The notes under the pieces were generated by a model, which saw only the letters and a program-made list of their open reading frames with translations, made no database searches and was not told the origin of the DNA. The translations under genes were made by a program, and so were the position numbers. Shown piece after piece: positions 1 to 6,975 of a stretch of 7,297 bases of DNA. Each line of letters opens with the position of its first letter. Positions within the stretch are counted from its first letter, which is position 1. The stretch lies in assembly GCA_958414155.1 (NCBI GenBank), contig CATYWI010000057.1, forward strand, positions 1-7,297, read 5' to 3'. Source of the DNA: an uncultured Anaerotruncus sp. Lineage in GTDB: Bacteria; Bacillota_A; Clostridia; Oscillospirales; CAG-272.

Positions 1-723
1 GATTTCAAGGACATCAGCCCGTTCAGCATGGTGGAGCTGGCAAAGTTCTACGGCGTGTCCACCGATTACCTGCTGGGGCTGACAGAACAAAAAAATCACC
101 CAAACACAGAACTGGACGCTCTGCATTTGGGTGATGATGCAATCGAAGTCTTGAAAACGGGCAAATTCAACCACCGGCTGCTGTCGGAGCTGATCTGCCA
201 CAAGGATTTCCAGCGGTTTTTGCTGGATGCTGAGATTTACGTTGACCGGATCGCGGATATGCGGGTCAACGATATGAATGCCGTGCTGGAAGCTGTTCGG
301 CAGATGGCATTGATGAAAAACGGCGGCGAGGAAAATGACCTGCATCTGCGGACGCTGGAAGTCGCGCAGATCAGAGAGGACGAGTATTTCGGAAGCTTGA
401 TTGCAGATGATCTGAAAGGTATCCTCCGTGACATTCGAGAGCAGCATCGTCCCGACACCATGACTGCGGATGAAGTCTCCCTCGCAGCAACCGTACAGGG
501 GCAGTTGCAGGATGCGATGAATTTTGAGGGCAGTTCCGAGGAAAAGCAAGTCCGTTCGTTCCTCGCTACCTTTGGCATTGATTATGACAAGCTCACCAAA
601 GAGCAATTCGTCTCGCTGATTGAAATACTCAAGCTGTCCAAATACTTGAAAAGTCCAATCAACCAGCGAGGGAAAGCACGACCACAGTTGCAGCACGGGA
701 AAGGCAAAAAGAAACGCAGATAA
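1..723 (+). CDS. Xre-family HTH transcriptional regulator, 5' end outside window
   Basis: The frame is open from base 1, so the start codon lies upstream; 240 codons are visible. The first ~29 residues (ISPFSMVELAKFYGVSTDYL, then LGLTE) are the last helices of a cro/C1-type DNA-binding domain, where 'VSTDYLLGLT' is typical. The internal ATG at 28 lies inside that domain and is not the real start. The rest is a largely helical C-terminal region with the pattern DDAIEVLKTGKFNHRLLSEL, then HKDFQRFL, EIYVDRIA, DEYFG and GIDYDKL. I associate this layout with regulators carried on clostridial conjugative elements. It ends in a strongly basic tail (HGKGKKKRR). It presumably binds DNA as a repressor or activator of element genes; the target is not visible. 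GC content looks higher than in the helicase remnant that follows. The stop codon abuts a strong hairpin. Family call is firm; the mobile-element link is inference from resemblance. Confidence 0.85.
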   Translation, partial: DFKDISPFSMVELAKFYGVSTDYLLGLTEQKNHPNTELDALHLGDDAIEVLKTGKFNHRLLSELICHKDFQRFLLDAEIYVDRIADMRVNDMNAVLEAVRQMALMKNGGEENDLHLRTLEVAQIREDEYFGSLIADDLKGILRDIREQHRPDTMTADEVSLAATVQGQLQDAMNFEGSSEEKQVRSFLATFGIDYDKLTKEQFVSLIEILKLSKYLKSPINQRGKARPQLQHGKGKKKRR

Positions 724-770
724 AAATGAAGAGGACATATCCGGCACCGTGGATATGTCCTCTTCATTTT
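723..770. terminator. Strong hairpin, probably bidirectional terminator
   Basis: The arms 723-742 and 751-770 form a perfect 20-bp inverted repeat around an 8-nt loop (743-750). The stem is flanked by an A-run on the left and a T-rich run (ATTTTATT) on the right, so it can work as an intrinsic terminator in both directions. It starts at the last base of the regulator's stop codon and sits 30 bp from the stop of the opposing gene tail at 801-803. It therefore probably served both convergent genes. Confidence 0.8.
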
Positions 771-800
771 ATTCAGAATGTGTAATTTGGGATTGTCACA

Positions 801-914
801 TCAAAGCTCTTCCACAAATGGTGTAATCGTGGTGTAGTAAGCGCCGTTTGAGCGATGAAAATCATTGATATAACAGGCTTTTTCGAGGCTTCTTAGGATA
901 CTGCCGTGGGATTT
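801..914 (-). pseudogene. C-terminal tail of an unrecognised gene, cut at a junction
   Basis: On the minus strand a frame is open from 914 down to a TGA at 801-803, with no start codon. Its last ~34 residues read like real protein: SILRSLEKACYINDF, then HRSNGAYYTTITPFVEEL. Beyond about 900-914 the frame hits a stop (915-917) and overlaps the region where the helicase reading frame on the other strand begins to look genuine. I read it as the 3' end of a gene that once faced the Xre regulator across the shared hairpin and lost its upstream part by recombination. I do not recognise the family; a mobile-element protein is only a guess from the neighbour. It could be a chance open frame, as it is short. 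Confidence 0.35.
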
Positions 915-2478
915 TTATAAAAACAAGCCCGAGCATATAATATCAGCACTTCATGCACTTTTTTACAGAGCCAAAGAAGAAGAGCTGCAAAGAAAAATCA
1001 GTTTTGCAAAAAGCTCATTAAAAAGCATAAATGCGCAGCAGCTTTTGAACGATATGCAAGCAAAATCAATGCAATACTTTAAGCATCGGCTGTACATTAA
1101 ATATTCAAAAAATGAAAGTCGTCCGATTTTCACCGAAGAAGATCTTTGGAAAAGGTCTTGTGAATTTCAATTTGAATATCCGGTGGTACTCAGCACTACA
1201 TTTTCATCCAGAAACAGTTTGTACCGCAAGGCTAAATTTGATTATGCAATAATGGACGAAGCTTCTCAGGTCGATATTCCCACGGGCGCATTGGCGCTTT
1301 CAAACGCAGGACACGCAGTAATAGTTGGGGATTCCAAGCAACTGCCAAATGTCATAACCGATGGCGACCGAAAAATTGCAGATGCAATATTCCGCTCTTT
1401 TGATCTCTCCCTCAGTTATAATTTTGCAAATAACAGTTTTCTTTCATCGCTTTGCAAAGTTATTCCTGATATTCCGAGAACTCTTCTTCGTGAGCACTAC
1501 AGGTGTCACCCGAAAATAATAAATTTCTGTAACCAGAAGTTCTATAACGGCAATTTAATAATTATGACAAACGATTGCGGAGAATCAAATGTTCTTTCCG
1601 TTGTGAAAACCTCCGTCGGCAATCACTCAAGGGGACATATGAACCAACGGCAGATAGATATTCTGACTAAAGAAATATTACCGAAAATCAACTCGGAGCC
1701 AAACAAAATAGGAATAATCGCGCCGTATAACGATCAAATCAACACGATAAAAGAACAGCTTCCAAGCAGCGACATCACGGTAGCTACGGTTCATAAGTTT
1801 CAAGGACGCGAAAAAGATACAATAATAATGACTACCGTAGATGATAAAATAACCGACTTCACGGACAATCCCTATCTTCTCAATGTTGCGGTATCAAGAG
1901 CTAAAAAGCAGCTTGTGCTGATAACATCCGGTAATTACCAAGGAGACGGGCAGAACATCCGCGATCTTATCGAATACATTGAATACCAAAACTGTTCAGT
2001 CAGCAACAGCGCATTGTATTCAGTATTTGATTATCTCTACAGTCAATACACGCAGGCACGGCAGGATTACCTAAAGAAGCACAAAAGAGTTTCCTCTTAT
2101 GATTCTGAAAATCTCATGTATGCACTCATAACAGAAGTTCTGACCGAAAGCGAAAGAAATGATCTCGCTGTTATCTGTCATCAGCCGCTGAAGATGCTCA
2201 TAAGAGACCCTCGGTTGCTAAATGATGACGAATGTCGATATGCAATGAACAGCTCAACGCACCTTGACTTTCTGATATTCAACAAAATCTCAAAGCAAGC
2301 GTTTTTAGCAGTCGAAGTTGACGGTTATTCATTTCACCGACATGGCACAAAACAGTTTGAGCGCGACAAAATGAAAAATGATATCCTGGACAAATACGGA
2401 ATACCTTATATCAGATTCGCGACAAACGGAAGCGGTGAAAAGGAAATATTGCGACAAAAGATAAATAGTCTTTCGTAA
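901..2478 (+). pseudogene. 5'-truncated SF1 (UPF1-like) helicase with C-terminal DUF2726 domain
   Basis: The frame is open from 874, just after TAA 871-873, to the stop at 2476-2478. It looks like real protein from about 904 (PWDFYKNKPEHII...). The only early starts, TTG at 1045 and ATG at 1054, have no ribosome binding site and lie inside a helical segment. Visible helicase motifs, numbered from the TTG: II/Walker B DEAS (71-74), III GDSKQL (95-100), IV-like LREHYRCHP (148-156), V VHKFQGRE (249-256) and VI VAVSRAKK (281-288). Residues ~350-465 match DUF2726, a PD-(D/E)XK-like nuclease-related domain: HLDF (406-409), EVDG (424-427), ERD, then GIPYIRF. The N-terminal half, with the Q motif and Walker A GxxGxGKT, is absent, so ATP hydrolysis and unwinding are not expected. 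Intact relatives are large proteins thought to act on DNA, some in phage defence. AT-richer than the regulator upstream. A separately expressed fragment cannot be excluded. Confidence 0.8.
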
Positions 2479-2487
2479 AATGCATTT

Positions 2488-2613
2488 TCAATTCTGCTTC
2501 AATATGAATGACGCGCAGTGATAGTTCGAAATTTTAAGCACCTGCCGGTTGCTTGCGCCCGATAACACGCAATACTTCCCAAAACGCCGGCATATAACAA
2601 AAGCAATGCCGTC
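2488..2613 (-). other. Short start-less open frame in the convergent intergenic gap
   Basis: Between the helicase stop and the operon terminator the minus strand has a 41-codon frame open from 2613 to TGA 2488-2490, with no start. It includes the string SNRQVLKISNYHCASFILKQ near its end. The string looks protein-like, and I have an unverified impression of similar tails in other clostridial sequences. It could be a gene-end relic, part of a dispersed intergenic element, or chance. The rest of the gap 2479-2658 holds only the terminator. Confidence 0.15.
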
Positions 2614-2642
2614 TCAGTCGAAGAACCGATTGAGGCGGCATT
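2605..2642 (-). terminator. Intrinsic terminator of the symporter-rhamnosidase operon
   Basis: Arms 2605-2620 and 2627-2642 pair over 16 bp with two G-U wobbles around a 6-nt loop (2621-2626). On the minus strand the stem is followed by GCTTTTGTT, a T-rich tract, 17 bp past the rhamnosidase stop codon. On the plus strand there is no T-run after it, so it mainly serves the minus-strand operon. Confidence 0.75.
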
Positions 2643-2658
2643 AAGCAGTTTGGTTATC

Positions 2659-5229
2659 TTATATTTTTAAATCTGTTTTAAAGCTGTACTTTCCGCTTTG
2701 AACCTCGTGCATTTCGCCGTCGGGCAGCGTGATGACAGCGCTCGTGTTAAACGGAACATTAATCGAGAGGACAAAAACGCCGTTTTCAAAATTCCAATTG
2801 ATTTTGATAGTTCCGCTCGAAAGCTTTTTGAAACATGACACGCTCGTGAGTCCGCCTCCGACGAGGGGTGCAACCTTAAATTTTTTGTAGCCCGGCTCAA
2901 TCGCTTCGAGTCCCGCGACGCGCCTATATAGCCAATCGCCGACTGCACCGTTCGCATAATGGTTGAAAGAAACCATTCCTCCGCCGACAGCGTTTATCAG
3001 ACCGCTTCCCGGATCTTTTCCGAGATTGACGGTTCCATCGGGTCGAAGCGCGTCCCAACGCTCCCAAATTGACGTTCCCCCGGCTTTGACTTCATACAAC
3101 CACGACGGGACGGTATCCTGAAGTAAAAGGTCATATGCTTCATTTATATATCCGTTGTCCGAAAGAGCGAAAAGGAGATATGGTGTTCCGAGGAAGCCGG
3201 TGGAAAGATGATTATCGGCTTCTTTCACGAGTCTTAAAAGGTTTTCAGCATATTTTTTTCTTTCCTCTCCGCTCACCATTCCAAAATACAGCGGACAAAC
3301 ATAGGCCGTTTGAAACTCGTTTTTGAGCGTTCCTTTTTTGTCGGTAAAAACGTTCCGATATGCGTTTTCGATGCACTTTCGCTTTTCTTGAAACGCCTTA
3401 GCCTCCTCTTCAAAACCGAGAATGGTCGCAATTTTTGATGCGAGGGCGCAATCGTTGGCATAATATGCGGTTGAAATCCACTTCTTTTTTGCCATCCATT
3501 GCTTTTGATTTTCGTTCGGAGCGCACCAATCGCCGTAAGAAAATCCGTGCGACCAAATGTATCTATCTTCCCCCAATGAAAACGCCGCCGCTTTCTTTTC
3601 GACTCCCGAAAGATATCTTTTCATCATCGGATAAAACTTTTCAAGAATGGTTTTGTCCCCGCTGTTTTGATAAAGCGCCCACGGGACAAGGAAAACACAG
3701 TCGGACCAGCCGGCCGTAATCTTTGTTCCGCCGAAATGTTTGACCCGAGGAACAACGACGGGGATTCCTCCGTCTTTTGTCTGCTGTGCTTTCACATCAA
3801 TAAGCCACTTTCTAAGAAAGCGGTTCATATTGAAGTTGAAGCACGCCGTCGAAGCAAAAACGGAGATGTCGCCCGTCCAACCGAGTCTTTCGTCGCGCTG
3901 AGGACAGTCGGTCGGGATCTCAAGGAAGTTTGAAAAACCGCTGTATCTGATATTCTTTTGAAGGCGGTTAATGCTTTCGTTGGAGCAGAAAAAGTCTCCC
4001 GTTTCCTCGTCAATCGAGGAAATAACCTTCATTCTGACCTTGACGTTTTCAGGCTCAATTCCACAAAGCTCGGCATAACGAAAACCCATAAAGGTAAATT
4101 TCGGGCAGTAGGTCTCTTCTTCTCCGCCGCAAACATATTCAAGCTTTGCTTTCGCCGAACGCAGCGGCTTTGTAAAAAGCTCGCCGTTCAAAAGAACCTC
4201 CGCATGTCGAGCGGTTATCCTCTGCCCTTTTCTCCCTTTAATTTCAAGTTCAAGAACTCCGGCGCAGTTTTGACCAAAATCATAGATATAGCCGTTTTGG
4301 CTTTTTTGAATCTCTTTCGGTTCGAGCGTTTCGATTATTTTTGCAAATTTTCCGTACGATGCGACGAGGCGCGGAGAAATACGGGGCTTCTCTTTTTCGG
4401 CATTTTCGAAGATCGCCTTGCTTAAGGTTTTCGTTGCGTCGAATATCTCTCCGTTATAAAACGACACGTCTCTGACAGGCCCGTCAGCGGTAACGAGCCA
4501 GCTTTCGTCGGTTTTAATTTCGTCTTTTCGCCCATCGTCATATTCGATTTGAACAAGTGCTTTGAGCGCGAGCCTGTCGGCGCCGAGCTTATTACTTCTA
4601 TTCAGGCCGAAAATCCCGACCGCCCAACCGCCCGCAACGGTGAAAACCAATTCATTTTTCTCTTCGAGAAACGGCGCAATGTCATAAACCTGATATTGAA
4701 GTCGGTCTTCAAAGCTCGTGAAACCGGGAGCAAAGCGGTCGTCGGAAATCTCTTTTCCGCAAAGCGTGAATGAATAAATTCCGAACGCGGTTGAATAAAG
4801 CCGCGCTTTTTTCACCTTACCCGAAAGCAAAAACTGACGTTTGAAGACGAGCGGAATGGGGCTTTTTCCGAAACCGACGTGATAGTTCGGCTTCGTTATC
4901 CACTCCGCAGGAAAATCACCGGAAAGAAAGCCCGTTTCAAACTCCGCCGTTTTTTCGGCTTTGTTTCCGTAATTGTCACAAACCGTCGCTTCCACCGTAT
5001 AAACCGTGCACGGGAGAAGAGCTCTTCCGCCATAAACGATATTGTCGACAGTAGAGCTTTGCTCTTCTGTCTGCCAAAGGACAGCTTCGTCACTTTTGAC
5101 CTTAAGGGAATATGAAGAAATAAAAGCATTTTCAAGCTCGTTTTCGGTTTCAAGAGTGAAGCGTGGATTTTCACTGTCTGTCACGGCAAAGCCGTACAGA
5201 TCATCGATTCGGATATTTTTAAGTTTCAT
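2659..5229 (-). CDS. GH78 family alpha-L-rhamnosidase, cytoplasmic
   Basis: Hydrolyses terminal alpha-L-rhamnosyl residues from glycosides or oligosaccharides with inversion. The 856-residue protein has the full GH78 layout: N-terminal beta domains (~1-130), the carbohydrate-binding-like rhamnosidase N domain (~130-290, with W202 and the 'YNGEIFDA' stretch), a beta-sandwich (~300-400), the (alpha/alpha)6 barrel (~405-765) and a C-terminal beta domain. The barrel carries DCPQRDERLGWTGD (441-454), in which E447 is the expected general acid, and GGTSIWERWDAL (717-728), in which E723 is the expected base. No signal peptide or lipobox is present, so it acts inside the cell on imported substrate. 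I chose ATG 5229 (MKLKNIRI) because a GGGAG site lies 10 nt upstream. The frame could extend 33 residues further, but that stretch is basic and overlaps symporter code. It overlaps the symporter gene by 11 bp, suggesting coupled translation. Complete, with all key residues seen; the preferred rhamnoside is unknown. Confidence 0.95.
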   Translation of the reverse strand: MKLKNIRIDDLYGFAVTDSENPRFTLETENELENAFISSYSLKVKSDEAVLWQTEEQSSTVDNIVYGGRALLPCTVYTVEATVCDNYGNKAEKTAEFETGFLSGDFPAEWITKPNYHVGFGKSPIPLVFKRQFLLSGKVKKARLYSTAFGIYSFTLCGKEISDDRFAPGFTSFEDRLQYQVYDIAPFLEEKNELVFTVAGGWAVGIFGLNRSNKLGADRLALKALVQIEYDDGRKDEIKTDESWLVTADGPVRDVSFYNGEIFDATKTLSKAIFENAEKEKPRISPRLVASYGKFAKIIETLEPKEIQKSQNGYIYDFGQNCAGVLELEIKGRKGQRITARHAEVLLNGELFTKPLRSAKAKLEYVCGGEEETYCPKFTFMGFRYAELCGIEPENVKVRMKVISSIDEETGDFFCSNESINRLQKNIRYSGFSNFLEIPTDCPQRDERLGWTGDISVFASTACFNFNMNRFLRKWLIDVKAQQTKDGGIPVVVPRVKHFGGTKITAGWSDCVFLVPWALYQNSGDKTILEKFYPMMKRYLSGVEKKAAAFSLGEDRYIWSHGFSYGDWCAPNENQKQWMAKKKWISTAYYANDCALASKIATILGFEEEAKAFQEKRKCIENAYRNVFTDKKGTLKNEFQTAYVCPLYFGMVSGEERKKYAENLLRLVKEADNHLSTGFLGTPYLLFALSDNGYINEAYDLLLQDTVPSWLYEVKAGGTSIWERWDALRPDGTVNLGKDPGSGLINAVGGGMVSFNHYANGAVGDWLYRRVAGLEAIEPGYKKFKVAPLVGGGLTSVSCFKKLSSGTIKINWNFENGVFVLSINVPFNTSAVITLPDGEMHEVQSGKYSFKTDLKI

Positions 5230-6622
5230 TTTCCGCCGTCTCCCGTCTTTCCGAAAGCACCGCCTGAATTTTTTCGGCTTCTTCATTGTTGATTCTGTAA
5301 AGCAACAAGAATACAATCGCACCAACAAAAACCACTATACCCGGAATCAAGCCGTCAGCAAGGCTGAGGCCTAACTTTGTGTATGAGCCGTCGCCGTTTG
5401 CTGTCCATGAAAGAACGTAAAGCGAAAAAGCTGCACCTATTCCGTTGCTGATTTTTGTAATCATTGAGGTCGCTGCGGCAATCACGCCCTCAGCACGCAG
5501 GCCGAGCTTGTAGTCCACATAGTCGATATTATCAGCCTGAATCGAATAATACAAAAGCTGTGCAAAGCTTGTTCCGCAGCTGCAAATTACGCTTGAGATG
5601 CAGGCGGCGACAAGACCGCTCGTTTTGTCGTTGACCGCAACAAGACGAACGAGGCAACCGATCGCCGTGACGATCATTCCGCAAACATAAATCCTGCGCT
5701 TTCCAATCTTCTTCGCGAGCGGAACGGCAAGCAATGAGACGGGGCCGCCGACAATTGCGACCGTATTCATAATCGTGAGCTTTCCGATCGAGCCGAGCGC
5801 GTGCGTTGCATAATATGGATTCGACGTTGCAACGAACGCAAGTCCAGTCTGAACAATGAGTCCGCCGATGAAGAAAGCGATAATCGGCTTCAATTTAATG
5901 ATTCTTAAAACATCCTTTGCTTTATATCCGGCATCCTTGAGCGGTTCGACTCGCTGATGAATGCCCGTGATTCCGCCGAGCGAGCACGAAAGGATGATTC
6001 CCATAGCAAGCAGATTCATAATATTATAGCCCTTGACGGAAGAGTTGAACTTTGCGAAAACAATAGGAGCTATGAGGTTGAGTCCACCGCCGAGACCGTA
6101 AGCAAAATTTTTTAGCATTGCAAGGAAATTTCGCTCCTCCATATCGTTTGTCATTACAGGAAGCATACTGTTGAGTGAAATGTCCATAACGGGGAAGGTC
6201 ACACCGAGAAGCATATATGAAATATAGGCAACCATAACCTTCATCGAGTCAGAAACATATGCCGGACCCATCCATACCACGGCATAGTTCAAGGTGCAGA
6301 TGATCGTTCCGACAATAAGAATCCGTCTGAATTTTCCGAACTTTGAGTTTGGCGCTCTATCAATGAAATAACCGATGAACGGGTCATTCACTCCGTCAAA
6401 AACTCTTGCGATTAAAAACATTGTTCCGACGACCTTTGCGTCCATACCGAGTGTGTCGGTATAGAAAATCGAAAGGTATGCGTTGACCATGGTCATTATA
6501 GGGATGTTTCCGAGGTTCACGAAGAAATATGACACGCGTTCCTTCCAAAGCGGCTTATTCCCGAGCTGAAGCGTGGCACCCAATCCGGAAAGCCTTGATT
6601 TCTTTTCTTGGTTTTCTTTCAT
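5219..6622 (-). CDS. GPH-family (MelB-like) glycoside:cation symporter
   Basis: An integral membrane transporter of the glycoside-pentoside-hexuronide family in the MFS fold, 467 residues, the usual size, with about 12 hydrophobic segments. The family signature is clear in ARVFDGVNDPFIGYFIDRAP (72-91): D76 and D80 line up with the cation-site aspartates D55 and D59 of E. coli MelB, and it is followed by KFGKFRR (95-100). Near the end, DYVDYKLGLRAEGV (367-380) and K390 match the conserved helix XI region containing MelB K377. It probably imports a rhamnose-containing mono- or oligosaccharide glycoside with Na+ or H+ for the downstream GH78 enzyme; substrate is inferred from that neighbour only. 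Start ATG 6622 was chosen because AAAGGAA lies 11 nt upstream and the protein then begins MKENQEKKSR, a normal cytosolic N-terminus. An in-frame extension of 47 residues to 6763 has no family resemblance and lies in the leader. First gene of the two-gene operon. Confidence 0.92.
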   Translation of the reverse strand: MKENQEKKSRLSGLGATLQLGNKPLWKERVSYFFVNLGNIPIMTMVNAYLSIFYTDTLGMDAKVVGTMFLIARVFDGVNDPFIGYFIDRAPNSKFGKFRRILIVGTIICTLNYAVVWMGPAYVSDSMKVMVAYISYMLLGVTFPVMDISLNSMLPVMTNDMEERNFLAMLKNFAYGLGGGLNLIAPIVFAKFNSSVKGYNIMNLLAMGIILSCSLGGITGIHQRVEPLKDAGYKAKDVLRIIKLKPIIAFFIGGLIVQTGLAFVATSNPYYATHALGSIGKLTIMNTVAIVGGPVSLLAVPLAKKIGKRRIYVCGMIVTAIGCLVRLVAVNDKTSGLVAACISSVICSCGTSFAQLLYYSIQADNIDYVDYKLGLRAEGVIAAATSMITKISNGIGAAFSLYVLSWTANGDGSYTKLGLSLADGLIPGIVVFVGAIVFLLLYRINNEEAEKIQAVLSERRETAENET

Positions 6623-6633
6623 TGTTATGACCG

Positions 6634-6640
6634 TTCCTTT
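6634..6640 (-). promoter_or_regulatory. Ribosome binding site of the symporter gene
   Basis: Minus-strand AAAGGAA lies 11 nt before ATG 6622. This site decides the start over the upstream in-frame ATGs (up to 6763), which lack a comparable site. Confidence 0.6.
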
Positions 6641-6653
6641 CTGCTGCGTGTAA

Positions 6654-6682
6654 GGCACAAAAGGCTCGGAAAGCCTTGCACC
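6654..6682 (-). promoter_or_regulatory. Leader hairpin just upstream of the symporter RBS
   Basis: In minus-strand RNA, arm 6682-6672 (GGUGCAAGGCU) pairs with 6666-6654 (AGCCUUUUGUGCC) over 11 base pairs with a 2-nt UU bulge and a UUCCG loop. Two pairs are G-U wobbles, which would be A-C mismatches in RNA from the plus strand, so the fold favours the operon transcript. It ends 13 nt before the AAAGGAA site. It could affect translation start or RNA stability, or be a weak attenuator (U-run inside the 3' arm). No known riboswitch class is recognised. Confidence 0.4.
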
Positions 6683-6684
6683 GT

Positions 6685-6708
6685 AACACAGCATTAAAAA
6701 TCTGTGTT
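6685..6708 (-). promoter_or_regulatory. Second leader hairpin, 7-bp stem
   Basis: Perfect 7-bp arms AACACAG/CTGTGTT at 6685-6691 and 6702-6708 enclose a 10-nt A/T-rich loop. It sits 2 nt from the neighbouring hairpin at 6654-6682, so the two would stack in tandem in the operon leader RNA. Function unknown; a short stem like this can occur by chance. Confidence 0.3.
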
Positions 6709-6907
6709 GAGACATGCTTGAGAATTTATATTCATTGCAGAGTACGTGGATGTGAGTGGGCACAGCGAAAGCTGAACCGCATTGTTGTGTGTATCAGCTG
6801 CTCTTTCAAGCACAAATTACATTATTACTCCTATATTCAACAACGCATCTTTTCAATAAAAAGAAAAAGGCGGCAAAAATCATGATTCATCTTCCCTCTT
6901 CATCGGA

Positions 6908-6936
6908 ATTGTAACATATCGTTGTGATTATTTCCA
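6908..6936 (-). promoter_or_regulatory. Probable sigma-A promoter of the operon
   Basis: On the minus strand: -35 TGGAAA (6931-6936, four of six matches to TTGACA), a 17-nt spacer, and -10 TACAAT (6908-6913, five of six to TATAAT) preceded by TGT, giving an extended -10. Transcription would begin near 6901. It is the best promoter-like match I see between the hairpin at 6976-7015 and the symporter gene. No clear catabolite-control (cre) or dyad operator was found beside it. Confidence 0.6.
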
Positions 6937-6975
6937 CCACTTTCTGAAGAAAATATCTGAAATAGAAATCGCAAT

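Larger units (their letters stand above)
6623..6900 (-). promoter_or_regulatory. ~280-nt 5' leader of the symporter-rhamnosidase operon
   Basis: This is the gap between the predicted promoter and ATG 6622. It holds no convincing gene. Besides the two hairpins near the start codon it contains a CAGC/GCTG mini-hairpin (6763-6774) and a competing 6-bp pairing of 6770-6775 with 6794-6799; the two cannot form together. A 25-codon frame (6806-6883, starting MIFAAFFFLLKR) has a GAGGG site 10 nt upstream and might be a leader peptide. Within it lies AGGAG, 5 nt, then ATG-TAA (6817-6822). The length and the alternative pairings suggest post-transcriptional control, but no named riboswitch motif is seen. 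Confidence 0.35.

Noticed and set aside
237..578. 113-codon minus-strand open frame in the regulator gene
   Set aside because: It is a shadow of the well-supported Xre regulator frame; rich in Ser, Arg and Cys with no domain.
1045..2478. Functional stand-alone 477-residue helicase starting at TTG 1045
   Set aside because: No ribosome binding site, coding resemblance continues upstream of the TTG to about 904, and Walker A is missing.
1..2478. A complete defence system (Xre regulator plus helicase-nuclease)
   Set aside because: The helicase is truncated and an opposing gene fragment and strong terminator lie between the two genes, so they do not form an operon.
723..2642. CRISPR array or insertion sequence
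   Set aside because: No regularly spaced repeats and no transposase or matching terminal inverted repeats; the hairpins found differ from each other and fit terminators.
3958..4425. 155-codon plus-strand open frame inside the rhamnosidase gene
   Set aside because: It is antisense to the conserved sandwich and barrel parts of GH78, has no family resemblance and no clear ribosome binding site. It is a by-product of the codon use.
5230..5328. 33-residue N-terminal extension of the rhamnosidase (MLVRLYSCCF...)
   Set aside because: It overlaps symporter coding sequence, is very basic, lacks a ribosome binding site and does not resemble GH78 N-termini. The ATG at 5229 has GGGAG upstream.
6623..6763. 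47-residue N-terminal extension of the symporter (MPTHIHVLCN...)
   Set aside because: No resemblance to GPH N-termini; it crosses the two leader hairpins. The ATG at 6622 has AAAGGAA upstream.
6676..6885. 69-codon plus-strand open frame in the operon leader
   Set aside because: It is antisense to the leader, of low complexity at its end, and has no recognisable features or upstream promoter.
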